Shown here: one piece after another, positions 50,707-59,348 of the stretch | Position numbering within the stretch: the stretch's first letter is position 1 | Layout: each line of letters begins with the position of its first letter | Assembly (NCBI GenBank): GCA_023388995.1 | Contig: JAEWFD010000002.1 | Coordinates: forward strand, 16,071-80,070 | DNA: 64,000 nucleotides | Direction of reading: 5' to 3' | Source: Bacillota bacterium | Lineage (GTDB): Bacteria > Bacillota_I > Bacilli_A > Erysipelotrichales > Erysipelotrichaceae | The notes under the pieces: model-generated | Seen by the model: only the letters and a program-made list of their open reading frames with translations | What the model was told of the DNA's origin: nothing | Databases searched by the model: none | Translations under genes and position numbers: made by a program

Positions 50707-52104
50707 ATGTTAACGAAATACGATCATTATGATTACATTATCATTGGTGGCGGCATTGGCGGTTTAATGAGTGCTTATGCCATCGTCAAGAAACAGCCGG
50801 AAGCAAGTATTTTGCTTGTGGAGAAAGGAAAAGACCTCACCAACCGCAGCTGCCCGATCATCAAGCGGCAGACTGAAAAGTGCATCAAATGCAAGCCATG
50901 CGCGATCATGGAAGGCATGGCAGGTGCCGGTGCCTTCAGTGATGGAAAATACATCATCTCTACCGAATACGGCGGCTGGCTGCCGGAATTCGAACATCCT
51001 GATACCGTTTTGCGCTATATTGAGGATGCAGACAAAGTTCTGGTCGAATTCGGTGCAACTCTAGATCGCTATTATCCTGACAATGAATTGAAACGCTTAT
51101 GCATTCAGCATGATCTGCATATGCAGCAGGCTACCCTAAAGCATCTAGGTACCGATGCCAACTACACAACGATGTTGCATCTGATTGCCCATTTGAAAGA
51201 CCGCATTGAGATTGTCTGCGAAACAGAAGCATTTGATGTGGAAAAAGCGACCCATTTGGTTCACCTTCGAAGTCGCAAAGATACTGCAACGATCAAAGGA
51301 AAACACATCATCTTTGCAGTTGGCCGCGCAGGCAGCCGCATGTTTCTGGAATGGTGCAAAAAGAATCAAATACCGACTGCCAACAATCAAGTTGATGTCG
51401 GTGTTCGGGTAGAGCTTCCTTCCATCGTATGGGAACATTTTTCCAAAAAAATCTATGAGCCGAAGATTTCATATCGCTCCAAAGCATATGGCGACACAAC
51501 CAGAATGTTCTGTTTCAACGAACGGGGCCATGTTGTGACGGAAAATACGGAAGGTGTTCTAACAGTAAACGGCCATTCTTATAAAGAAGAGCATCTGAAA
51601 ACAAAGAACTCCAACTTTGCCCTTCTCACAACAATCCGCTTCACGCAGCCATTCAATGAGCCAATTGAATATGCCCGCTATATTGCCAGCCTGGCAAACA
51701 AAATCTCGGGGGGCACTGTTCTTGTGCAACGTCTGGGCGATTTGGAAAACGGCCGCCGCACAGATGAGCATCGTTTGCATAACAGCAGCACAGTTCCGAC
51801 TTTGAATGCCGTTCCGGGTGATTTAAGTCTATGTATGCCAAAACGGCAGCTTGATAATATCATTGAAACACTGCATGCACTCGACAAAGTTGCACCGGGA
51901 ACAGCCAATTACGATACCTTGCTGTATGGCATTGAATGCAAATATTATTCCGGCCGTCCGGAATGCGAGAACTTCCAAATCAAAGGTTGCGATCAAATTT
52001 ATGCAATCGGGGACGGCGCAGGTTTTACCAGATCTTTATCCCAGGCCGCTGCCAATGGCTTGATGGTGGCCGATTATATCATTGACGGCAAACTTAGCCA
52101 ATAA
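50707..52104 (+). CDS. FAD-dependent oxidoreductase with N-terminal cysteine cluster
   Basis: A 465-residue flavoprotein of the NAD(P)/FAD dehydrogenase type (COG2509-like). The Rossmann motif is YIIIGGGIGGL (residues 11-20) with Glu39 for the ribose; a cysteine group Cys49, Cys59, Cys62, Cys65 (CIKCKPC) could bind a metal or a cluster, or be redox active; the C-terminal AIGDGAGFTRSLSQAAANGL contacts the flavin. The substrate is unknown. AAAGGAG lies 7 bases before the ATG. It is a single transcript divergent from the mur operon. Confidence 0.82.
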   Translation: MLTKYDHYDYIIIGGGIGGLMSAYAIVKKQPEASILLVEKGKDLTNRSCPIIKRQTEKCIKCKPCAIMEGMAGAGAFSDGKYIISTEYGGWLPEFEHPDTVLRYIEDADKVLVEFGATLDRYYPDNELKRLCIQHDLHMQQATLKHLGTDANYTTMLHLIAHLKDRIEIVCETEAFDVEKATHLVHLRSRKDTATIKGKHIIFAVGRAGSRMFLEWCKKNQIPTANNQVDVGVRVELPSIVWEHFSKKIYEPKISYRSKAYGDTTRMFCFNERGHVVTENTEGVLTVNGHSYKEEHLKTKNSNFALLTTIRFTQPFNEPIEYARYIASLANKISGGTVLVQRLGDLENGRRTDEHRLHNSSTVPTLNAVPGDLSLCMPKRQLDNIIETLHALDKVAPGTANYDTLLYGIECKYYSGRPECENFQIKGCDQIYAIGDGAGFTRSLSQAAANGLMVADYIIDGKLSQ

Positions 52105-52111
52105 TATGCAC

Positions 52112-52138
52112 GAACCAGTTCTTATGCTGGTTCTTTTT
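52112..52138 (+). terminator. Terminator after the FAD gene
   Basis: GAACCAG-N8-CTGGTTC followed by TTTTT. Confidence 0.85.
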
Positions 52139-52146
52139 ATATCCTC

Positions 52147-52181
52147 TTGACCTAATAGTACTATATAGTATAATACTATAT
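52147..52181 (+). promoter_or_regulatory. Promoter and 19-bp operator of the marR-PNPOx operon
   Basis: TTGACC (52147-52152) and TATAAT (52169-52174) are 16 bases apart. ATATAGTAT-A-ATACTATAT (52163-52181) is a perfect 19-base dyad covering the -10, typical of MarR autorepression. Confidence 0.8.
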
Positions 52182-52195
52182 AAGGAGGTGTTACT

Positions 52196-52639
52196 TTGAT
52201 CTCAGAAACAAATGGCGGCTTTTTGATATCGCAGATCAAGCAGGTCAGCGGCCGCATCTTTGAGAAGCTATTAACGCAAGCAAATGTTGACGCGTTCAAC
52301 GGAGCACAGGGAAGAATTCTGTATGTGCTTTGGCAGCAAGATAATATTCCGATTGTGACCTTGTCCAACAAGACCGGTCTCGCAAAGACAACGTTAACCA
52401 GCATGCTTGACCGCATGGAAGGACTGGAATTGGTTCAGCGTACGTATGATGCCCGCGACCGCCGGCAAATCCGCATTGCCCTTACCAAGCAAGCCCGCTC
52501 TTTGCAGCACAAATACGACAATGTATCACAGCAGATGAACGAAATTTACTATGCGGGGTTTTCCGATCCGGAAATCATCAACTTCGAAAACATGCTGCAA
52601 CGCATACTGACCAATTTAAATGAAAGTGAGAAACAATAA
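52196..52639 (+). CDS. MarR-family transcriptional regulator
   Basis: A 147-residue MarR protein with the recognition helix region LSNKTGLAKTTLTSMLDRME and the wing YDARDRRQIRIALT. The TTG at 52196 is the start: GGAGG lies 7 bases upstream. It shares its last A with the ATG of the downstream flavin-fold gene (TAATG), so the two are coupled. The ligand is unknown; the operator over its own -10 suggests autorepression. Confidence 0.88.
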   Translation: MISETNGGFLISQIKQVSGRIFEKLLTQANVDAFNGAQGRILYVLWQQDNIPIVTLSNKTGLAKTTLTSMLDRMEGLELVQRTYDARDRRQIRIALTKQARSLQHKYDNVSQQMNEIYYAGFSDPEIINFENMLQRILTNLNESEKQ

Positions 52640-53064
52640 TGAATGAAGCAATGAAACAGGAACTTGCATCCCTTATGGAACAAGCCAAAACAGTCTATCT
52701 ATCTTCTGTTGATGAATACGGATATCCCAATACCAAAGCAATGTTTTCCTTGCAGCGAGATGGGTTTGGCGTCCATTACTTTTCTACCAATCTGTCCTCC
52801 AAGCGGGCAGCCCAGTTTCAAAGCAATCCCAAAGCCTGCATCTACTATTGCAACGAAAGCAACTTTCAAGGTTTGCTGTTAACAGGGATTATGGAACTTT
52901 GCACGGATGCTTATCATAAAGAACTGTTATGGCGGGATGGATTTGAACGCTATTATCCGCAAGGAGCAGCAGACGAAGATTATGTTGTATTTAAATTTAC
53001 GGCAGAGCAAGGCCGATACTATCCTGGATCCACCCAAACCTTTGCAATTGAAGAACTGCTATAG
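52639..53064 (+). CDS. Pyridoxamine 5'-phosphate oxidase-family (split-barrel flavin) protein
   Basis: A 141-residue split-barrel protein: VYLSSVDEYGYPNTKAMFSL, VHYFSTNLSSKRAAQFQSNP and GLLLTGIMELC are the FMN-fold strands. It belongs to the broad PNPOx-like group (general stress protein 26-like), and true pyridoxamine oxidase is unlikely. Coupling to a MarR gene suggests a drug- or redox-stress response. Confidence 0.82.
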   Translation: MNEAMKQELASLMEQAKTVYLSSVDEYGYPNTKAMFSLQRDGFGVHYFSTNLSSKRAAQFQSNPKACIYYCNESNFQGLLLTGIMELCTDAYHKELLWRDGFERYYPQGAADEDYVVFKFTAEQGRYYPGSTQTFAIEELL

Positions 53065-53240
53065 CCCTGAAAAGGCAATCACAAAAGTAATTGTTAAAGT
53101 AATCTGCCAGGCAGCAAAATAACATGACAAAAAGAGTACGCAACGAAACAATCTATGCCGATATCAAGCAACTTTTATCCGCAGACCCTATTTTCATATG
53201 GCTTTTACAAGGAAAATAACACATCAAACTAAAAATATGA

Positions 53241-53262
53241 AAAACCAGCGTAAGCTGGTTTT
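53241..53262 (-). terminator. Terminator of the HD-GYP gene (possibly bidirectional)
   Basis: AAAACCAGC-GTAA-GCTGGTTTT is a 9-base-pair stem. On the minus strand it follows the HD-GYP stop and carries a T-run; on the plus strand it could also end the marR-PNPOx transcript. Confidence 0.78.
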
Positions 53263-53263
53263 G

Positions 53264-55216
53264 TTATGCCGTTAGTTCTTGTTCGCTTAAAATGGGCTGC
53301 AAGCTATTGTACAAATGCCAAATAGCATCTTTATGACGTTGAAACACTTCCACAATCATGGGATCAAAATGGCTTCCGCTGTCTTCCACGATCATCTGAA
53401 ACGCCACTTCAAATGGATAGGCTTCCTTATAAGGACGTTTGCTGGTCAGTGCATCAAAAACATCTGCAACTGCCACAATGCGGGCACTTAGCGGAATCGC
53501 AGTTCCTGCTTTCCCTCGCGGATATCCTTTGCCATTCCATTTTTCATGATGTCCTTCGGCAATTTCAATCCCCATTTGAAACATTCCTTTGTTGCTTTTG
53601 GCCATTTGTTCCTCAGCCGCCCGTAATACCCGTCCGCCATACATTGCATGTTTTTTCATTTCCTCATATTCTTCCGGCGTCAGTTTTCCTTTCTTTCGGA
53701 CAATATCATCCGCAATTGCTACTTTACCGATATCGTGCAGCGGACTAAAACGTCCGATGTCTTTCACAAAGGATACTGTAATTTCTTTTCCAAACAGCTG
53801 CTCTTCTTGCAGCAGTTCCGTAATCTTCATAGCATACTTCTGCATTCGTCCCAGATGATCTCCGGTATCTTCATCTCTTGACTCTGCTAATTTAGCAAGA
53901 GAAAAAGCACTGCTGTAGATCAGCTCATCAATCAGAATATTTTTGTTCAAACTAATGGCAATACTGTTGGAGAGGGTTTCCAAGAAAGAAATGTGCTGAT
54001 AGCTGTACGCATTGGTTTGCGTATTGGAAAAAAAGATAATGCCAATTGGCTTATGATTTAAATTTAACGGCAAGGTAATTGAGGAGCGAACTCCCGCATC
54101 CAGCAAAATACGATTGTAAGTGCTGGATCTTCCTTTGGTATATGCGGGTAAATCATTAATTACCCGCGGAGTTCCGCCATCAACCACGCTTTGCAAGCTG
54201 GTATTGTTTAAGTTTGCACGAATGCCAAACAGTTTTTTCGGCAGCTCTCCCAAAGAAGGATCGGAAATGCCATAGGTTGCTTCAATCATATTTTGATCAC
54301 GAAGCAGGGCAATCCCGATATGAGAATATGGAATGAATGCATGAAAAGAATTATAGATATAATGAAGAATTCCTTCAAATGAATTATCTTGGTTCATATT
54401 TTCCATCAATTCAATCAGCTTATCCAGTTTTTCAAAAGCCTCATTTACTTCCAAAACAGCAGGCATGAAAGCATCAGATACCTGAATTGCATCATTCTTC
54501 TTCCGTTTCCCTTTATCCATCCGCATAATCCCATGATAAATGGCTCTCAACAACGAGATATTATTCTTGTAGAACCGCCAGACCATTGCCAGCAAGGTTA
54601 CCAGTAGTGCAACCCAAATCAGGGCAATGCTTGTAAGTTTGGTCGTTGCGTCGCGTTGCTCAATGCTCCAAATGGCATCAGCCACCTGCCCGTTATAGTT
54701 CATTAATTCCTGATCCAATGAATTCAATGTACGAAACGCTTTGGTTGTTTGCTCATCCAGCACCTGACTCGTGCGCACAGCAGAAACAGCATCCGCAAAT
54801 GGCTGCCATAACATGCCCATATCAACCATAAGCTGCTGGATGCTTAATCCGCTTTTTGCAAATGGCGATTTAGATGTCTGCACTTTGTTTGCTAATTCCA
54901 TGAATTGTTCAAATTCCTTTTGGGTTTGCAGCAAAGACTGATTGATTGCAATCAACTGTGCAGACAGATCATCCGGCAGCTGCTCAATCATGCGCGCTTG
55001 CAAAAGCGCATATTTATAATTGGCATCCTTGGATAACTTTTGAATATATTGTTCTTGCTTGGATATTGTATCCAGCAAAAGCATCTCAGAATTCACCTGA
55101 TTTTTCATCATACTCGTGGTCGCGATCAAAAAACCGGTCATGACCAGTGTAATCAATACGATACCTATCACATGCTGACGAATTATTTTCTGTACTTTAC
55201 TATTTTCTTTTTCCAT
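53264..55216 (-). CDS. Membrane sensor with GAF and HD-GYP domains
   Basis: A 650-residue putative cyclic-di-GMP phosphodiesterase. Order: TM1 (about 14-36), a helical extracytoplasmic sensor of about 155 residues, TM2 (194-216), a GAF domain (about 275-425) and an HD-GYP domain (about 435-640) with HDIGK (494-498), GHHEKWNGKGYP (HH 556-557, GYP 564-566) and VADVFDALTSKRPYKEA. All HD-GYP residues look intact. The ATG at 55216 is chosen because it starts just before TM1; the frame runs 57 codons further upstream with no signal. The ribosome site is weak (AAAGG). No GGDEF or other c-di-GMP gene lies in the window. Confidence 0.88.
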   Translation of the reverse strand: MEKENSKVQKIIRQHVIGIVLITLVMTGFLIATTSMMKNQVNSEMLLLDTISKQEQYIQKLSKDANYKYALLQARMIEQLPDDLSAQLIAINQSLLQTQKEFEQFMELANKVQTSKSPFAKSGLSIQQLMVDMGMLWQPFADAVSAVRTSQVLDEQTTKAFRTLNSLDQELMNYNGQVADAIWSIEQRDATTKLTSIALIWVALLVTLLAMVWRFYKNNISLLRAIYHGIMRMDKGKRKKNDAIQVSDAFMPAVLEVNEAFEKLDKLIELMENMNQDNSFEGILHYIYNSFHAFIPYSHIGIALLRDQNMIEATYGISDPSLGELPKKLFGIRANLNNTSLQSVVDGGTPRVINDLPAYTKGRSSTYNRILLDAGVRSSITLPLNLNHKPIGIIFFSNTQTNAYSYQHISFLETLSNSIAISLNKNILIDELIYSSAFSLAKLAESRDEDTGDHLGRMQKYAMKITELLQEEQLFGKEITVSFVKDIGRFSPLHDIGKVAIADDIVRKKGKLTPEEYEEMKKHAMYGGRVLRAAEEQMAKSNKGMFQMGIEIAEGHHEKWNGKGYPRGKAGTAIPLSARIVAVADVFDALTSKRPYKEAYPFEVAFQMIVEDSGSHFDPMIVEVFQRHKDAIWHLYNSLQPILSEQELTA

Positions 55217-55431
55217 ATACAATAGCGCCTTTCTAACTATTGCATAATGATTATCGGCTTTTCTTTGTATTTCTTGACTTTTCTTCCTTGAATATTCTTT
55301 CCAATAATTACTAGCGTTTTCACATTGTACTACAGGATATACGAAAACACAAGAAAGGTACTGATTAGATATAGAACAAAGAAGCATACTGGATAAGGAT
55401 ATTGCTAATCCAGTTGTTTTAGCATATTATA

Positions 55432-57291
55432 TTATTTTTGCTTCCGCCATTGCAGCAGCAGCGAAGAATTTATAATAACTGCCACAGAACCAACATTATG
55501 CACAAGCGCACCCAGGATAGGATTCAACACGCCGCTAATTGCTAAGGCAATCGCCGCAAAGTTAAGAATCATGGAGGCCGCAAGATTGATCTTGATTGTT
55601 TTCATTACCTTCCGTGAGAGGAGCAGCAAATGCGGAATTTCTCGAATATCATCACTTACCAGTACAATATCAGCCGCTTCAATCGCGATATCACTGCCAA
55701 TAGCGCCCATTGCAATCCCTACTTGGGCCGCTTTGAGCGATGGTGCATCATTAATTCCGTCACCCACCATGCAAATAAGTTCTCCATCTTCCTGAAAACA
55801 GCGAATTGCAAGCAATTTATCCTCCGGCAAGCAATCAGCTTGGATATCGGCAATTCCTGCTTTGCTCGCAATATACTGAGCTGTCTGCGATGCATCCCCG
55901 GTAAGAAGCACCGTTTTCATCCCTGTGGCATGCATTTCCCTGATCATACTTGCGGCATCAGGACGCAGCGTATCAGAAAGGGCAATCATCCCCATGAATT
56001 GGATGTTATCCATTATATAAATAACTGTACTTCCCTGTGCTTTCGCCTGATTTGCATATTCTATAAATTGTTTTGGCAGTACAATGGCATGGTCGGTCAG
56101 CATCATTTCATTTCCTGCAAAGATTTCCTTTCCTTGTATCACCGCTGCTACCCCCCGGCCAGGCAGCAGCTGAAAGGCCTCCGGTTCTCTGAGGGACCTG
56201 TTGTAGCTTTCTTTATAATGGGCCACAATGGCTTTTCCTAATGGATGTTCAGAACGCAGCTCGGCAGTTGCTGCAAGCGCAAGCAATTGACTATGATCTA
56301 ACTCAGGGATGCAGCTTTCCACGAACGCTACAGCTGGCTTGCCATAAGTTAGTGTTCCTGTTTTATCAAATGCAATCCGCTGCACCTGTGCAAGACGTTC
56401 CAATGCATCTCCTTGCCGGATGAGAATGCCGTATTTCGTTGCATTGCCAATGCCTGCCATAATTGCAGTTGGTGTAGCAAGCACCAATGCACAGGGACAA
56501 AATACAACCAGAATCGTCACAGCACGAATTATTTCACCCGTGAAATACCAAGTAAGTCCTGCCGCAACAAGAGCAATCACAACAATCCAGGTAGCCCAGC
56601 GATCAGCTATACCTACAATTTTTGCTTTTTTTGCATCCGCGGATTCAACAAGCCGGATCATTCGCTGCAAAGAGCTGTCTTCTCCAACTTTTGTTGCCAT
56701 CATATCAAAAGTTCCTAGTTGGTTGACTGTACCGCTCAGCACCTCATCCCCCGCTTTTTTATCAACCGGAAGTGCTTCACCTGTCATAACTGACTGATCT
56801 ATTGATGTTAGGCCATCTGTAATAATACCATCCACAGCAATGGTTTCCCCTGCCAACACCCGCAGAAGATCCCCGCTTGCAACCTGCTGCGCAGGCACAA
56901 TCAACTCTTCACCATCCCGAATTAAACGCGCCGTAGCAGGCGATAAATGAACCAGTTTCTCTATCCCCGCACGAGCCTTGGCTACTGTTCGTTCTTCCAA
57001 AAAAGCACCAAGCTGCATGATAAAAGCAACCTCGCCTGCCGCAAAAACTTCTCCGATTATAACCGAAGCAACCAACGCAAGCGAAACCAGTACATCCGCC
57101 TTGATATCAAACTCACTGATAAGTCCTTCTAATGCGCCCTTGATGATTGGAATACCGCAAAGCACAATGGCAAGCCAAGCTGCATCAAAAAGAAAATTTC
57201 CTATGCGGAAAAAACTAACCACCAAAGATATAAACGAAAGACCAAGAAATACTATGCTTCGTTTCTGATCATCTCTAAATATAGCTATCAT
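55432..57291 (-). CDS. P1B-type heavy-metal-exporting ATPase under CsoR control (probable copper pump)
   Basis: A 619-residue metal ATPase: membrane CPC (residues 265-267), phosphorylation site DKTGTLT (Asp309), SEHPLG, GDGINDAPSLKAAQVGIAMG. The last helix, ALVHNVGSVAVIINSSLLL, differs from CopA and from CadA, so metal specificity is not settled by sequence; CsoR-type operators in its promoter favour Cu(I). It has no N-terminal HMA domain and starts directly at a membrane helix, and no copZ lies nearby. GGAG lies 7 bases before the ATG. A terminator separates it from csoR, so it is transcribed from its own promoter. Confidence 0.9.
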   Translation of the reverse strand: MIAIFRDDQKRSIVFLGLSFISLVVSFFRIGNFLFDAAWLAIVLCGIPIIKGALEGLISEFDIKADVLVSLALVASVIIGEVFAAGEVAFIMQLGAFLEERTVAKARAGIEKLVHLSPATARLIRDGEELIVPAQQVASGDLLRVLAGETIAVDGIITDGLTSIDQSVMTGEALPVDKKAGDEVLSGTVNQLGTFDMMATKVGEDSSLQRMIRLVESADAKKAKIVGIADRWATWIVVIALVAAGLTWYFTGEIIRAVTILVVFCPCALVLATPTAIMAGIGNATKYGILIRQGDALERLAQVQRIAFDKTGTLTYGKPAVAFVESCIPELDHSQLLALAATAELRSEHPLGKAIVAHYKESYNRSLREPEAFQLLPGRGVAAVIQGKEIFAGNEMMLTDHAIVLPKQFIEYANQAKAQGSTVIYIMDNIQFMGMIALSDTLRPDAASMIREMHATGMKTVLLTGDASQTAQYIASKAGIADIQADCLPEDKLLAIRCFQEDGELICMVGDGINDAPSLKAAQVGIAMGAIGSDIAIEAADIVLVSDDIREIPHLLLLSRKVMKTIKINLAASMILNFAAIALAISGVLNPILGALVHNVGSVAVIINSSLLLQWRKQK

Positions 57292-57304
57292 CCTATCACT
57301 CCTT

Positions 57305-57322
57305 TATACCCATAGGGGTATA
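57305..57322 (-). promoter_or_regulatory. CsoR operator, proximal to the ATPase gene
   Basis: TATACCC-ATAG-GGGTATA, a dyad with 4-base centre, in the ATPase leader just before the ribosome site. Confidence 0.8.
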
Positions 57323-57336
57323 TGTATGTCGCATAG

Positions 57337-57366
57337 AGTATACCCCTATGGGTATACTCCTGTCAA
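57337..57366 (-). promoter_or_regulatory. ATPase promoter with CsoR operator
   Basis: Minus-strand TTGACA (57366-57361) and TATACT (57342-57337) are 18 bases apart. The dyad AGTATACCC-CTAT-GGGTATACT (57337-57358) fills the spacer and the -10. It has the same ATACCC-N4-GGGTAT core as the other two sites. Confidence 0.88.
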
Positions 57367-57396
57367 TAAAAAACAACCAGCTGATCCTTGGTTGTT
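57366..57396 (-). terminator. Terminator of csoR
   Basis: Minus-strand AACAACC-N11-GGTTGTT followed by TTTTATT; the stem begins at the csoR stop codon. It separates csoR from the ATPase transcript. Confidence 0.75.
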
Positions 57397-57670
57397 ATGT
57401 CATTCTTGAAAAATGCTCGACAGCTTTTGCGAATTCGGAAATAGTTTTTTCTGCATCGCCGTGTTCGATGCCTTCTCGCACACAATGGTTTAAATGGCCT
57501 TCCAGTACAACTTGGCCAACTTTATGCAGAGCACCCTTGGCAGCATTAATTTGAACAAGCAAATCTTCACACGGGATATCTTCTTCTATCATCTTATCAA
57601 TTGCTTTTAACTGCCCCATGATTTTATTGATTCGTCTATGAAGATTATCCACATCCATACACTTGCGCAT
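57395..57670 (-). CDS. csoR: CsoR copper-sensing repressor
   Basis: A 91-residue all-helical repressor of the CsoR/RcnR family. The Cu(I) site Cys34, His59, Cys63 shows the exact C-x24-H-x3-C spacing of CsoR; the His argues against CstR and the lack of an N-terminal His pair against RcnR. GGAGG lies 7 bases before the ATG at 57670; the longer frame to 57715 runs through the operator. It probably represses itself and the ATPase through the three matching dyads. Confidence 0.92.
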   Translation of the reverse strand: MRKCMDVDNLHRRINKIMGQLKAIDKMIEEDIPCEDLLVQINAAKGALHKVGQVVLEGHLNHCVREGIEHGDAEKTISEFAKAVEHFSRMT

Positions 57671-57684
57671 AAATCTTCCTCCTT

Positions 57685-57702
57685 GATACCCCTGAGGGTA
57701 TC
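57685..57702 (-). promoter_or_regulatory. CsoR operator upstream of csoR
   Basis: GATACCC-CTGA-GGGTATC, the third copy of the ATACCC-N4-GGGTAT dyad, between the csoR -10 and ribosome site. Confidence 0.85.
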
Positions 57703-57705
57703 TTA

Positions 57706-57734
57706 AAAATAGCATGTTTTCGACCGCAAGTCAA
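57706..57734 (-). promoter_or_regulatory. Promoter of csoR
   Basis: Minus-strand TTGACT and TATTTT are exactly 17 bases apart, directly upstream of the operator. Confidence 0.7.
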
Positions 57735-57894
57735 TTTGAACTGCTGCTTGCCTATGACAGGATGGTTCATAATAAATTTGCCTTTTACAACAATATATTG
57801 CAATCCCAACGATGCAGCATAAGAAAAATGGTACAACCATTGTCATACCATTCCCAATAATTCGTTTATCTTATGATAGCCTGCTAAAGACAGG

Positions 57895-58068
57895 TTATTT
57901 GTCAAACAGTCCTCCGGTTTTTTTCCGATAGATCTTTTTCCGTTTTACACCGATAGACTTATCAATTCCCGCCAACCCTTTTTGAGTGGCACTTTTCTCT
58001 TGTTTTTGCTTGATGATTGTCTGCATCAGCTCTACTGTTTTTTCGTTTGGTTTATGGTTCTTTTCCAC
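57895..58068 (-). CDS. Small basic protein, GTG start
   Basis: A 57-residue protein too short for usual cut-offs. It starts with GTG at 58068, with AGGAG 7 bases upstream inside the end of the methyltransferase gene, and the stop of that gene lies 2 bases before, so the two are coupled. The sequence begins VEKNHKPNEKTVELMQTIIK and ends GVKRKKIYRKKTGGLFDK: an acidic-basic helix, then a lysine-rich tail, which suggests RNA or ribosome binding. I do not recognise the family. Confidence 0.65.
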   Translation of the reverse strand: MEKNHKPNEKTVELMQTIIKQKQEKSATQKGLAGIDKSIGVKRKKIYRKKTGGLFDK

Positions 58069-58070
58069 TG

Positions 58071-59225
58071 TTATTCTCCTACTCTTGTTTGAAGCAATTG
58101 ATGAAGCGTCAGTTTCGCATGAAACGCTTCTTCCACTTGCTTTAGCTCTGCCAGCAATTGTTCATTCGGCTGGAAGCGGGGTTTCTTAATTGCACGAATC
58201 AAAATATTTTTCGGGGAATGTTCTAAATCAATAAACTCCAGCAAATTCACGTCATACCCGCAAAGTTCCAATAGCTGCCCTCGCATCGCATCTGTGAATA
58301 ATGAAGAAATCCGCTCCTTAATAATACCATATTTCCCCAAGAGAGGAAATTCATTCGTTGCAAACTGCGCATTTAATTCATGCTGGCAGCATGGCACGGA
58401 AAAAATCCATTTGCATTCCCAGCTAATTGCATGGTACAGCGCCAGATCGGTGGCAGTATCGCAAGCATGCAAGGAAATCATCATATCAACGGGACGGCTG
58501 CTTTGGTATTGGGCAATATCGCCTTTTTGAAAGGTAAGTCCCTCATATTGGTAGCGGGCAGCAATTTCATTGCAGTGGGCAATCACCTCTTCTTTCAGAT
58601 CAAGTCCTACCATGGTAGCTTTAATCTTTTTGATGAAAACCAGATAATAATATAGGATGAAAGTCAGATAGGATTTCCCGCAGCCAAAATCTACGATATG
58701 CAGCTCCGTGATAGCTTCCTTGCGCAAAACATCGTCAATCATTTCAATAAAACGGTTGATTTGCTTGTATTTATCATATTTGCTGGCAACAATCTTGCCT
58801 TCCTTGGTAAAGATGCCAAGTTCGATCAAGGGCTCAATAATCAACCCTTCCGGCAGCAAATACTGTTTGGTGCGATTGTGTGACTGCGTGATCACTTGCG
58901 GTTGTTTCTGATCAGTTCGCTTGCAATATATATCATGAACATCATTCATCTTAACTATATACTGTTTTTGCATAGTAGCAGCATCCAGTTGTTTGAAACT
59001 CTCTTCCGCCAATGCAATTAGTCTTGATGCAGCCTGCTCTTTGGTTATATTTTCATGAAACGCCTGTGTTTGGGTAAATAGTTCTAATTGGTATTGTGCA
59101 TTCTTTGTTTTCACAGGACGCAAGACTGCTTTTTGATATTGCTGCTGTTTGCCTCGCTTATTGCTCAGCACCAGCTTTACCAGCTGCTGGTCCAGTATTT
59201 CTTGTAGTATATCATGTAGTTCCAC
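58071..59225 (-). CDS. SAM-dependent methyltransferase (METTL25/Methyltransf_32-like)
   Basis: A 384-residue class I methyltransferase. The SAM motif is LHIVDFGCGKSYLTFILYYY (about residues 185-205), followed by MVGLDLKEEVIAHCN and MISLHACDTATDLALYHA; SVPCCQHELN carries a Cys-Cys pair. The N-terminal 150 residues form a separate domain that may bind RNA. The GTG at 59225 has AGGAGG 7 bases upstream. The target is unknown; the family includes RNA or protein methyltransferases. It is coupled to the 57-residue gene downstream. Confidence 0.82.
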   Translation of the reverse strand: MELHDILQEILDQQLVKLVLSNKRGKQQQYQKAVLRPVKTKNAQYQLELFTQTQAFHENITKEQAASRLIALAEESFKQLDAATMQKQYIVKMNDVHDIYCKRTDQKQPQVITQSHNRTKQYLLPEGLIIEPLIELGIFTKEGKIVASKYDKYKQINRFIEMIDDVLRKEAITELHIVDFGCGKSYLTFILYYYLVFIKKIKATMVGLDLKEEVIAHCNEIAARYQYEGLTFQKGDIAQYQSSRPVDMMISLHACDTATDLALYHAISWECKWIFSVPCCQHELNAQFATNEFPLLGKYGIIKERISSLFTDAMRGQLLELCGYDVNLLEFIDLEHSPKNILIRAIKKPRFQPNEQLLAELKQVEEAFHAKLTLHQLLQTRVGE

Positions 59226-59348
59226 ATTCACGCCTCCTATGCTATCGTGCATTATATCATGAATCTTTTGTTTTCAAAAGTACTAGTTTCACTTGCTTTA
59301 TAAGCACTTGTATGGTAACATAAACTTATGTTTAATAAAGGAGATTCT

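Noticed and set aside
53065..53123. Continuation of the PNPOx reading region as a gene
   Set aside because: The bases after the stop have no open frame of useful length and no conserved pattern.
53124..53219. A 31-codon ATG frame after the PNPOx gene
   Set aside because: There is no Shine-Dalgarno sequence and the peptide resembles nothing I know. It may be a decayed gene end.
55389..55413. CTGGAT and ATCCAG inverted repeat past the P1B ATPase gene
   Set aside because: The stem is only six base pairs with a 13-base loop and no proper T-run on either strand, so I do not call a terminator.
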